NCBI GenBank assembly: GCA_973895155.1
Contig: OZ316894.1
Location: 8,556,001-8,620,000, forward strand
From: Marsupella aquatica
Taxonomy: Eukaryota > Marchantiophyta
Direction: 5' to 3'
Length of the DNA: 64,000 bases
Shown here: positions 11,801-21,789 of the stretch, one piece after another
Layout of the letters: each line of letters opens with the position of its first letter
How positions within the stretch are numbered: position 1 is the stretch's first letter
Position numbers and translations under genes: made by a program
Notes under the pieces: generated by a model
What the model saw: only the letters and a program-made list of their open reading frames with translations
What the model was told of the DNA's origin: nothing
Database searches by the model: none

Positions 11801-13230
11801 CTACCTTAACATTTAGCTCCGGCGTCGCTGACTTCGACGTCGAGCTCCCTTATGGTCCAGGCCCGGATAGGCCATCCGGGGAGGACTTAGCATGGGGAGA
11901 CTTGTGAGCAATGAGACGTGCCACTAGCGAGGCAAGGGGCCAAGCTGGGGACACACACTAAAGATTTGGACTAGCCTATGGCTGGTTGGGTCAAGGGGAA
12001 ATGGGCCGAGCTCAAGGATGGCCGTCCGAGCCGTCGGATGGGCTTTGAGTTCTGAGGGCTTGGGAGTGAGCTCCTCTTGGGCCCAAGGCCAATGGAGTGG
12101 ACGCCATTGGCAACGGACGCTTGGGGCGCGAGTTGTGGCCCAATCCGGGTTGGGCCAGTCGGGGGCCCCGAGCGGCGATCAGACCTGAGGGCCTAGGCAT
12201 GAGCACTGGGTCGGCCCGGTCACAACGGGCTCCGCTTGCGGATGCCTATCAAGAAAGTTATGGGCGTTGCCAGTTGGTGGCGCGCCCATTATGCGCGATG
12301 GGATCCGGGTTGGGGGCCAAATGTTTAGGGACCAAAGTTGGTCCGGGGGTGGCAGGTCTCCAGAAGCATATATGAGGGGAGTGGCGTCTCCCTGGGGGCT
12401 AAGGGCGAGCCGAAGTCGTGAGCCGCGGCGGTCACGACACTAAGGGAAACCGCCAAACGGAAATGACGATATCTTCCCAATGGGAAATTCGTTGGAGGAC
12501 TTCTTAGGTGCGTTGGAAAGCTCTTCTGGGTCTGGGGGTGCCATGGGTTCTCGTGGTTTGCGGGTGTTAGCTTGACCACTTGCCAAATCCTGCCAAACAG
12601 CAGCCAAGCCGCGTTCAGCCTCCCAAGGGAGCTTGCGTTGGGAGGCAAGACCAAGTAGGTATGGAGGCTGAGTCCCAAGGGCGCTCGGTCCCTAGACCAT
12701 CAGTGGGGTAAACTGGGAACGGTTGTTAGAGTTGGGGCCGTTCTGGTCCCGGCGTGTTGAGACAAGCTTGGGACAAGCTTTAGGACAAGTTACGCTACTT
12801 GGGCCATGAGCATGTCCTGAGGTCAGGGCGGTCAATTGGTGATGGATAGGTACGAGGGGGAACCCGGGCCGCGCCCAAGGAAGGAGCTGTCCTGGACGGA
12901 CAGTGGGCGTGGGTTCTGGTTCCGGCTTATGGCATCGGGAGGACCTATCGCTGACCTATTTACCAACATCTGTTGAGTTTGAGTTAGGATGCTAGACTTG
13001 GTGAGTTCTAGATCCGGAGGGGTTACTTACCGAGGTGCTTGGTTGTTTGTGCAGACGGTGAGGACCGTTGAGTAGCAGTCGTGTAGGTGAGCAAGTGCGG
13101 CTTCGTATGGGAGTGGCCGCAGGTGGTGCTAGAGGCACTTGGATGCTTGCTCGAGGTATTCCGTGGAGGCGTTCGAGCACCAAGGGCACTTAGTCGCAAG
13201 TGCTGGGATTGGTGAGGGCGCTGGGTGGCG
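11800..13230. other. GC-rich island in AT-rich surroundings
   Basis: Composition changes sharply: 44 of 60 bases in 12121-12180 are G or C, while the flanks are AT-rich. Open frames on both strands (for example 12097-12375 + and 12325-12678 -) are low-complexity products of the composition and match no family I recognise. A degenerate retrotransposon fragment or transferred DNA are possible; neither is shown. Confidence 0.4.
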
Positions 13231-14625
13231 AGGTCCACCACTTTATCCTATACATCATGTCTCCCCACACAGATCCCCTATCACGAGGGCAAAAAATTTG
13301 TAATCCAAAAAGTAGATTTTGTATTTTAACAAGGTCAGTTAAGCCTATTAGGGGTCTCAAAACAGGGCCGTATGGAAAAGTTAGGGGATACCAGTTGTGC
13401 CCATAAAACACCTTATGACCAAAATTTACGGGCCATTGGTTGGAGGGGGATATGCAGTGATGAGTTGTGGGTTCTCCGGCTAAGGGTAAGTGCTTTTGTC
13501 CAGTTCCTGACAGACAAGCCAAGCGTATTACCTTGAGAATTGGTCATGATAGCATTCTAATAATACACATTGACTGGCATCATGTTTCTATCCCTGGATG
13601 ACACAATGTTGTGATCGATGACCCAACTACAAAGTCCTTTGGGAATGTTGGGTAGACAAAAAGGCACACGAATTACACAATGTTCACACTCCATGTTACG
13701 ACTCAGAGAAAGTTACGGCTTTTGGTCAGCAGCCGCAACAATTTCTTATGGAAACCAATTTTGGCCTCCTGCAAAAATGGCCATGCCCATAACTCAGTCC
13801 TTATGGCCAACTTGTAACTCGTTACAGCCGTGCTGTGAGACAGCCTATTGGGTCGACATAGACTTGGCCACGTACAGGCCATGTTTGTATACCATTATAG
13901 CTCACTAGACTGGTATAGTTTTGTACTTTCATGAGGGCAGATCAATGGCCCAAAACAGTTCGTCAACATAGAAACAAATTTGATCAAACGGGGCTTGATA
14001 TAGTTTGCCTGTCTGGTGCAGGCCCCTTGTAGGGCTCAGACCCCAACTTACCTGGGGTCCAGCTATAGAGCTCTCCACTTGGTAACGTACTGTCATCACT
14101 TACTAGCTCCTCAAGATTACATCTGGATCTCAAGCTATGGTCCATTGCCCCCAGACAGTAATAAAGGCACAGCAAATGAGCCTGAGCCATAGAAATGGTT
14201 TGTTGGGACCAACCATCCCGGGGTGCAACTCAAGTTGGAAGTCAACCAATTTCCCCTAATTATGCTTGATGGTGCACTTTAAACCAACAGTGAGTGTTTT
14301 AAGGTAATAAGTATTATTTTCAGTTTCCTAATGCTGTTTTTATGGTCATCTGGTAATCACTTTGTTATCTCAAGTCTGTTTGAGCTGAGAATTTTGTTGT
14401 TGCTACCTAGTTTAGGAACTTACTAACTAAACAATTTGAAGAAAAATAGATGTCCCAAACTTTCTCAAGACTTTCATGAAACCAATCAGATGAAAGAGAT
14501 TGAAGGGAAACAAATTAAAGAGGAAAGAGTGACTTAGGATTGGGGGACAAAGCAAGAAAGAAAACGGGAGGGAAGTCAAGGGTGGGCAAGGAGGGGAAAG
14601 GCCATTTAGATCACAAGTTTCCATT
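13231..14625. other. Gene-free stretch
   Basis: I see no recognisable gene or repeat structure; only short overlapping frames. Confidence 0.4.
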
Positions 14626-14725
14626 TAGTTGAGCTTTTGCTAGACTTCAATCCTAATTGGTAATTATTCACTTTTTAGTTGAGCTTTTGTTAAGCTTCAA
14701 TCACTAATTATCCACTTTTGTTGAG
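14626..14725 (+). repeat. 50-bp tandem duplication
   Basis: TAGTTGAGCTTTTGCTAGAC at 14626 recurs as TAGTTGAGCTTTTGTTAAGC near 14677, followed by a shorter third trace (TTGTTGAG) near 14718. Confidence 0.6.
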
Positions 14726-15935
14726 TTTTAGGTTAGAGGTAGCCACTAAGTATTGAAATTTGGTATTTTCATAGCTTGATTGGATTGAAGTCTAGTAGTG
14801 AGGCAATCTAGCAGAGTTTATTTGCATGAAATGCATTAGGAAACCCAACAAGGAAGACAGCCAGCAGAAACCAAAAGGCAGGACCCATTCATTACGGACC
14901 CCATGATATATATTATTAAATTTATGGAAAGCCTTAGGGACAGCCATCAGATATTCAAAGATCTGGTGAACCAACTACACCCAATTGCAGATTTTGGAGA
15001 ATTTTGTTAAATATATACCTGTTTTCCTTATTTTTCTTTGTATCATTTAACCAGGATCTAGAGAAGGGAAAGTTTTGGCACTATTTTTGCTATTTAAAAA
15101 ATCACTGTCAACAACAGTTCCTACCGTAGTGTGTGTCATGCTGTCTTGTGGAAATAGTAGCCCCGACTACCCGTTCCTTGAACGTGAATAATGGAGAGTA
15201 CAATAAAAGTGCTATCAAAATATATTTTCTATTCATATTTTTTGAAGGTTAACCAAATGACAAAAAACCCATCATTTTAATAATCATATATAATATATCC
15301 TCAGTCTTTGTATGCACATCCTTCTTTTTATGCACATATGTTGTGGTTAGGCCATAGTGCCCATTTTTTGAATATAAATACTTTCAAATTATCACCAAAA
15401 ATTGCATGTATAAGTGGAAGTTAAGTGTTAGGGTTTTAGTTATGGACCCCACTAGAGATCCCTTCCAAAATTCCTGGCACCACAGCCTGCCATGTCAACA
15501 ACAACCGCAACAAACAAGACTCGTCGGTTTTGTGAATCAAACTTATAGTTTTCATTCGTGTTTGTGTCAATTTGGGTGTAAATTTTGGGACGCCGTGCCA
15601 TAAAAAGAAAAGTAAAAACATTGAAAATGCAAAGAGCAAGACGGTTAAAACAGTCACTATGTAATCGTTTTAGCTACATTTCCAATTTTAAAACTTCAAT
15701 TCAAAGATTTATAAAAAGTATTTTTCATATAATAAATAATGACTAATAATTAACTTGATAACTTCCTTGTTAAACCGCAACTCCGGGTATGTAAGGACCT
15801 CTCGTATTGTACGGCCATTAATGCTGGGAAGAGCACATAGAAACCCAGGATCGGGGAGGAGGAATGGCTGGAATCTTGAAAGTTCATCAAATTTTATGCT
15901 CAAAACTATTTACTCATTCTCAAAACAAAAAAATA

Positions 15936-16240
15936 CCCAGTCGTAGATCTCATTGAGATCTTTCTTTTGCACCCTAGATCGCCTTCTAACATGGATGAAT
16001 AAGATTTCTAGAGGCATTACAAAATGGACGACAAAGATCGTAATATCAACAAAATCGACGGCTAGGAAGGCTTGGATTTGTTTAATTTTTCATTTGAAAA
16101 ATATTAACCCATTTGCAAAACGGACAGAACCCATCCATAGATCTATTTGAGATCTTTCTTTTGAGCCATAGATTGGTCATTATGATGGTCGAACGAGATT
16201 TCCGGAGATAAGAAATGGAGACGGCTCAGATCGACTCTTC
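15936..16240 (+). repeat. Tandem duplication, period about 194 bp
   Basis: CCCAGTCGTAGATCT...GAGATCTTTCTTTTG at 15936 recurs, diverged, from 16130 (CCCATCCATAGATCT...GAGATCTTTCTTTTG). Both continue through a similar block ending near AGATCG. Confidence 0.65.
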
Positions 16241-16344
16241 TCCCTGATTTTATTAGCCAAGGGGTCCAAGAACTAATTAAGTGTTAGTTTCCTTACAAAA
16301 ATTAATTTTAATAAATATTTGAATGATCTCTTTTGACCTTGTTA

Positions 16345-16843
16345 GGGGGTGGCTACACTGATTACCGTAATTAATCTCACACACAGTATTTGGGAACAAA
16401 GGTTTTTGAAAGCTGTCACCGTAATTAATGTGTGTGAGACTATATAAGAAGTGAGACTAAATACATGTTATTATAAATTAGAGTAAGTGAGATTATTTTT
16501 GGTGACACTCAAATAGTGTGTGATGAACACATATTATGTATATAGCTTATGAAAAGTAAAATATTTCTAGTAGTAAGATATATTTGCGATGGCATATAAA
16601 ATTAAAAATGAATGTCAATTGAAATTCAGATTTCATTAAAGTATGATGAAATGACAACCAGGTTATAAATACAATCAAAATCAAATTAGAACGGATGACA
16701 ATAGACTGAACTCTCTACTTGTACTAATATTTATATTTTTTCAGATTTGTAGTCACACCTTGATTAGTGTGTGTGATACTATTTATGCAGGGAGACTATA
16801 TAAGTTATGATACTAATTACGGTAAACAGTGTAGTTGTAACCC
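16345..16843. mobile_element. MITE, Harbinger/Tourist-type (499 bp, TTA target duplication)
   Basis: Left end GGGGGTGGCTACACTG...TTACCGTAATTA is matched on the opposite strand by GGGTTACAACTACACTG...TTACCGTAATTA at the right end. Both ends are flanked by TTA (16342-16344 and 16844-16846). Subterminal blocks rich in TGTGTGAGACTATATAAG recur in both orientations. No coding capacity. A 3-bp TTA duplication with GG-starting terminal repeats is the PIF/Harbinger pattern, so mobilisation by such a transposase is inferred. Confidence 0.75.
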
Positions 16844-17718
16844 TTAACGTTGTTTTTTTAGGGGTGCAATAGTTATGTTCAAATCCACCGACAAGTGGGT
16901 GGGGTAAAGCACCCGTACGGTACATGTTTTGGTGTGCTGGAAACCTACTTTTGAATGATTCGTATGATCTCTCCTTGGGTTATTTTTTGTTCAGTAATAA
17001 AAAACCAATAACCATAACAAGTGGCCAGCATGATAGAGACCACTCGTCAGCAGATAGACATGTATTTCATCCCTGGTTGGGGGCCCATCATCATCAAAAG
17101 TGCCCCACTGTGAAGTTTAAAAAACCAAACAATTGTGTTTTGAAACAGCAACAGATACTGTAAACAAAACATTTCAGGAACAGACCCATACGACTGTAGC
17201 TGACCCTTGTTGGAATCGGGGTTGGAAATTTGGAATCATTGTAGCAGCAGATCCTTCCTCACCTCATTGGAGGAGCGAACCCATGTTCTACTACTTTGAT
17301 CAATGGACTCATAAATGCTCGATGCCAGATGCTCGTGCCAAATGCTCAGGTTTTAGTAACAGGCCTAATATGATTGGCTAATTTTAGCTGATATCCCAGT
17401 CTCAGTTGATTTTAGCTCTGCTTCGACGTCCCCATGCTGGCTTTTTTTTTTACATTTCAAGGTTCATTTCTTAGATGTGAAATCAAATGGCTGAAATTGA
17501 GACTCATCTACAGGGACCATTTTCATGGCAACAGTGGATACTCATTGCAACAGTGGTATGGGATTTCACGAGTGTGGTCCCCAATGCTAAAAATCAGGAC
17601 CCTGAGCCAGAGTTTGAGCTAGTTTTACAACAACAAAAACTGGTTCTGAATTTGTTCAATTCGCCAAGTATATGGACTGATTTATTTTATATTTCTTGGG
17701 TCTCTCCCCACGAGCTTC

Positions 17719-18813
17719 TTGGGCGCGTGGGCGGCCGCCTTCTCATTGTTGGCAGATCGTTTCCTTACTGAGGATCGACCTTTTTTACTTTCATCTCTCA
17801 TGGAGGTCGAGGAGGGTTCCCTCCCATTTCAGGTTCATTTGCGCACGGCTCGGTCATCATTACCCGATCCTGTTCGAGCTGCGTTACCTTCATTCCAGGA
17901 GTTTTTATCCTTGGACCCCGTCCGTCTTCAGGCAGACCTTGCTGGGCGTATGCACGCATTCACCCTCTCCAGCATCCTCACCGAGGCACCTGACACGGAC
18001 CGAGCTCGGATTCTTTCTTCCGGAGGGAAGGGCGCAGGAGGCTGGCTTCAGGCCAATCCAGTCATTCCTCACCTGCGGATGTCTTCAGCGGAGTTTGCGA
18101 CAGCCATGCGTCTTCGTATGGGCTTGCCCCACCCACTTCTTGCTGGTTTACCTCCTACTTGCACTTGTGGGAAGCCTTGTGATGCCACAGGTGTCCATCT
18201 TCTTCGATGCAGTTTGGGCGGCGAAACCATTTTTGTTCACGACGCTGTGAGAGATGCGACTGCTCAGGTTCTCTCTGGCTCTTTGGTCTGCGCGCGGCGG
18301 GAGGTGGTGCTCGAGTTACCTGGTCCTCCATCACAGCGGTTACGGGTGGATCTTACCATGGTCCGTGACGGTCACCGTACTTTGGCAGATGTAGTGGTGG
18401 CAAACCCATTGCGCCAAGACATCATTGGGACAGCGGCAACAACGGCAGGGGCAGCAGCATCACGAGCAGCACAAACGAAGGAGGCCAAATATGCTGCACG
18501 AGCTTCATCTGATAGCTTCCTGCCCCTTGCTCTTGAGATATTTGGGCGTCTTCATCATCAGTTCGACGGGCTTCTTCGCCAAGCTGCTCGGGATGTTCAC
18601 GGCCGGATGGGTCCCACCGGGCCCCCGCTATCTGTTTTGACCACGCACTTTCGCCAACGCATTTCAGTCACCTTACAGCGTGCTCAAGCTCGGGCCGTCT
18701 ATCGTCGATCTCTGACAGTGGGTGCTAGTGTGACTCCGCAGCGGCTAGCCCCCCTAGAGGACATTCCTGTCCCACTTGCCGATCTAGTTTCGACACTTGA
18801 TGTAGACCACTAG
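17719..18813 (+). CDS. C-terminal fragment of a non-LTR reverse transcriptase ORF (endonuclease domain)
   Basis: The 364-codon frame has no proper start; homologous-looking sequence begins slightly upstream (SFLGAWAAAF). It contains a thumb-like helical part, then WLQANPVIPHLRMSSAEFAT. A Cys/His cluster follows (CTCGKPCDATGVHLLRC), and then a region resembling a PD-(D/E)XK nuclease: RLRVDLTMVRDG..LADVVVANPL with a downstream KEAKYA lysine. This order (zinc-binding cluster, then restriction-like nuclease) is known from site-specific LINEs of the R2/NeSL/CRE type. An Ala/Thr-rich linker and a Leu/Arg-rich tail complete it. The frame is open to its stop, so it is either young or was recently active. 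It is an element gene, not a host gene. Confidence 0.65.
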   Translation: MGAWAAAFSLLADRFLTEDRPFLLSSLMEVEEGSLPFQVHLRTARSSLPDPVRAALPSFQEFLSLDPVRLQADLAGRMHAFTLSSILTEAPDTDRARILSSGGKGAGGWLQANPVIPHLRMSSAEFATAMRLRMGLPHPLLAGLPPTCTCGKPCDATGVHLLRCSLGGETIFVHDAVRDATAQVLSGSLVCARREVVLELPGPPSQRLRVDLTMVRDGHRTLADVVVANPLRQDIIGTAATTAGAAASRAAQTKEAKYAARASSDSFLPLALEIFGRLHHQFDGLLRQAARDVHGRMGPTGPPLSVLTTHFRQRISVTLQRAQARAVYRRSLTVGASVTPQRLAPLEDIPVPLADLVSTLDVDH

Positions 18814-18866
18814 CTTGTAGCCACATTTGCTAGGTATGATGAGGACCTCGGTCCATTTGCGGTAGT

Positions 18867-18960
18867 TTTAGTTACTCTTTCTTGGTTTTTAGGGGTTTCC
18901 TTTTGCTCACTTCTTTTAGTTCCTCTTTCTTGGTTTTTAGGGTTTCCTTTTGCTCACTTC
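18867..18960 (+). repeat. 48-bp tandem duplication in the LINE 3' UTR
   Basis: TTTAGTTACTCTTTCTTGG at 18867 and TTTAGTTCCTCTTTCTTGG at 18915 each run to TTTTGCTCACTTC. Duplicated 3' UTR motifs are known in LINEs and may help template recognition; that role is inferred. Confidence 0.75.
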
Positions 18961-19060
18961 TTTTGCGTTTGGTTTTGTCCACTTGGGACCTCTCTTGTTT
19001 ATTCTTTTGTACTCTATTTGGCCTTTTTCTATATAAAGTATGTGTATATTCTCCTTTGGC

Positions 19061-20009
19061 ATGTCTCCTGGTCACACGCTTTTTGTTCATTGGCAGCGTA
19101 AAAAATATGTAATATGAGCCAAGCTTGACTTCCATTCCGAGATTGGCCCTCAATTCTTTTAAAACCTGATTGAATGATCAATCACCTGCTCTCTCCCGAA
19201 TTCGCAGTCCCCTACCGGATCGAAAGGCTGCGTGTAAAGGTCCGAGTCTAACGGTAGATCCTGACCGTATATAATCTTTATAAATAAACGATAGCTATAC
19301 AGTATGATTCGGCTCCAAGGTCTTCGTCTTCTTCCTAATGTGGCGCGGTCCGTCATTCCGCCTCCTTGACCGCGACAAAGGATCTTCATTTTAATTATTA
19401 TTATTAGCCCCTGTGTCGTTGCGTCCTCTCTGAATATCACGCAGTCAATTCTCGTTTGGTTACTGTCTGACACACATACGGCCAAGATCTATTTCTGGAC
19501 AACTACCAAGTTCCAGCCGTCAGATTCGCACTACTGTAAGGGGGCTAGACAGTCCGCGAGCTCGGTCCAAGTGGCGGTTCAGCGGGCTGATTGGCCCCTC
19601 CTCGTTCGGGTCGGTCCGGTCCTGTCCGTCAGTCCCCTATTGGCCATGAATAGAATAATGGCTGTTCGGTTTGACTCGTGCGCGCACTTTTGTTCTTTTG
19701 TATAACAGGCTGATAGTAAGGGACAGGTGTCTTCTGGCCAGGGTGTGAAGGAGCCACCTACAATCATCACTGGACCCTTCCACGGGGCAGTACCAGCTTC
19801 GGAACCGGTAAGACCGGTGGTATCCGAAGTCCTCCTCACCAAACTCGGAAAGAAAGCCGGTCTCACGGTCATCGGGATGCGTTCGGGCCTGGGAGAGGGG
19901 CGGGTTCCATGGCGGGAGTGTCAAGCCTTCTCCCGTCGGTGAACACGGAGGCCAGTGGCTCTGTTTGGAGTCCGTGAAAGATGCACATGCATTGATCCTT
20001 GTTAGATTG
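19061..20009. other. Gene-free stretch
   Basis: No recognisable gene. 19500-19960 is relatively GC-rich and contains a short palindrome, ACCGGTAAGACCGGT, near 19803. The long - strand frame at 19637-20353 shows no familiar domain. Confidence 0.35.
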
Positions 20010-20242
20010 GTGGTGTGCTCCCCAGTAGAAATAGAGGTGTGCTTTATGCATATTGAGATGGCAATAGTCCAAGAACCCACCCAAACTGACCTCTTGTCTG
20101 GGAATGGTGTGTTTGTACCTTCAAATTTATTATACACATGGATTTGGATGTGTCTTTTTCCTGGTGTTGTTGAGAATTGAAGCCTAGATAGCTGGCTGGT
20201 TTGGTGACCACCTTTCTTGCTAAAACTGACACTCAAATAGTT
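20010..20242 (+). repeat. Dispersed repeat C, copy 1
   Basis: Shares ordered blocks with 62178-62424: GTGCTCCCCA, TAGAAATAGAGGTG, CATTGAG and TAGCTGGCTGGTTTGG/TAGCTGGGTGGTTTGG, then ACCACCTTTCTTGCTA/ACCGCCTTTCTTTGCTA. Neither copy is coding. Confidence 0.65.
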
Positions 20243-20486
20243 TCTATTTGGGCGGTGACCTCTAATCAGATGAGCAGGAAATGGCTTCATGAGAATAAAG
20301 TTTGACACTCTCCTCATATCAGCACACCCTAGCAACTTTAGGAACTCTCCCATTCCCCCAGATCAGGTAATTGATCTTCAAAGTGAATAGCCCAACATCT
20401 TATTTTGCCTCAAAGATTCTAAATACCTTGAGTGATTTTATAAAGATGGCCTCAACTGTCCTCATATCAACACATTGTAAATTGGG

Positions 20487-20820
20487 CATGGGGACCAATT
20501 GGCTTTGGTCAATTGACTAGAGGATGAGCCTAGAACCGAGAGGTCCCAGTTCAATCTTCCCTCCGCACGCAAGGGGTGTGGAGGGTATGTGTGTGGGTGG
20601 GGTGTAGTGGTGGGAGTATTGATTATCCCCTCAGCTCTTGGCTGTCCGCTTTGGGGTTCTGGTTGAATCCTCTCTCTCCCTCCTGGTCTGGGTCCCTGTC
20701 GGATCCCGGGGTATTGTCCCCTTATGGCTACCCTACATAGAAATGCATACTCCAGAAAGAGATGTCTATACTTTGTTGGATGGGCCTGCTTTCTATTTTC
20801 AAGGCAAAAAAAAATTGGGG
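20487..20820 (+). mobile_element. Possible tRNA-derived SINE
   Basis: The head resembles a tRNA gene: TTGGTCAATTGACTAGAG looks like a polymerase III A box and CAGTTCAATCTTCC like a B box about 40 bp on. A unique body follows, and the unit ends in an A-rich tail (CAAGGCAAAAAAAAATT) near 20802-20818. No clear target duplication was found, so the assignment rests on box order and tail only. Confidence 0.4.
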
Positions 20821-20825
20821 CATGG

Positions 20826-21075
20826 GACAAAGGTTACCCTATGCAGCCAGTTTTGGAAGTCCCTACTATTTCCATAATCTACTCTTGGAAAGTCATGGTC
20901 ATTAGCTGATTCCATATTGAATTTACATATTATAATGAAGCTCTGGACTAAGATTCTAGTGTGAACCTTGCTCCAGGAATGCTCCAAAAAACATTGTCGG
21001 CTACAACCGGTCAACTTTTTTGGTCACAGCATTCCAGCATAGTAACCCTCTGCCCAGACTCATTATCCTATACAT
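20826..21075 (+). repeat. Dispersed repeat B, copy 2
   Basis: Diverged relative of 11213-11800 in the same orientation; see that entry for the shared blocks. It follows directly on the A-rich tail of the SINE-like element. Confidence 0.6.
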
Positions 21076-21789
21076 AGCGGTTTAGAAACTCTAGCCAATC
21101 CCAGAGATTGGGCAACAGGTCTTTGAAGTGAACGGCCGAGATCTTACTTCCCCTCCAAGATTCCCAAAAGCTTCCGAGTGATTCGGAAAGGATGGCTTGA
21201 AGAGAAGAACATTGCGGCCAGGAATGCCAGCCTTGCGGAGTGCCCCTTTTATAACGCGGGAGGACCTTGGGACCTGAGACTTGTGTCCGTCGCCCTCTTT
21301 TCTTTTATTTCCGTTCTTCGTCGTCTTCTGAAGAAGTCGGTCGGTCGCTGGGTCGCTCGGTCTTCTCCGCTCCATGCAGAAGGTCCGGTCCACCTGGACT
21401 GCTGGAGCGAGGGGAAGAAGAAAACCTTTGTGCAGTTCGGTCGCACCTCCAACACCGTCCTCGAGGGCCCCATGTGATTTGTGACTCGTATGTAACGGAG
21501 CTGGCATGTGCAATGCAGACTGTATGAGAGAAGCTTTCTGGGATTCCAGACGAGGAAGGTTGAACTATCTGCGATCGCTGGATTGGCTGGCTTTACCGGC
21601 AGGCGCCCGAGGAGGACGAAGGGAGAAATGAGTACACAGCATAATAGTTGTGTGTGATCGATAACATTTATGAGAGCTATTCGTGGGGTGGGGGTGCTGC
21701 GGGGCGGCGAAGCTATTGATTTCTCTTTCGCTCTTTGGAGCAACAATTCAGGTTTTACTGATAGAAGGAGTCGGTTGGATTAGGAAGCG

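Larger units (their letters stand above)
17690..19060 (+). mobile_element. 5'-truncated LINE with restriction-like endonuclease tail
   Basis: Contains the C-terminal end of a non-LTR retrotransposon ORF (about 17690-18813) plus a 3' UTR. The reverse transcriptase itself is missing, as expected for incomplete target-primed reverse transcription. The 3' UTR holds a 48-bp duplication and ends in T- and A-rich sequence around 19030-19060. The outer borders are approximate; I could not find a convincing target duplication. Confidence 0.7.

Noticed and set aside
12097-12678. Several long frames in the GC-rich island
   Set aside because: High GC removes stop codons by chance on both strands; the products are compositionally biased and overlap each other.
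19637-20353. 238-codon - strand frame
   Set aside because: It runs across dispersed repeat C, has no domain I recognise and no partner exons; treated as a chance frame.
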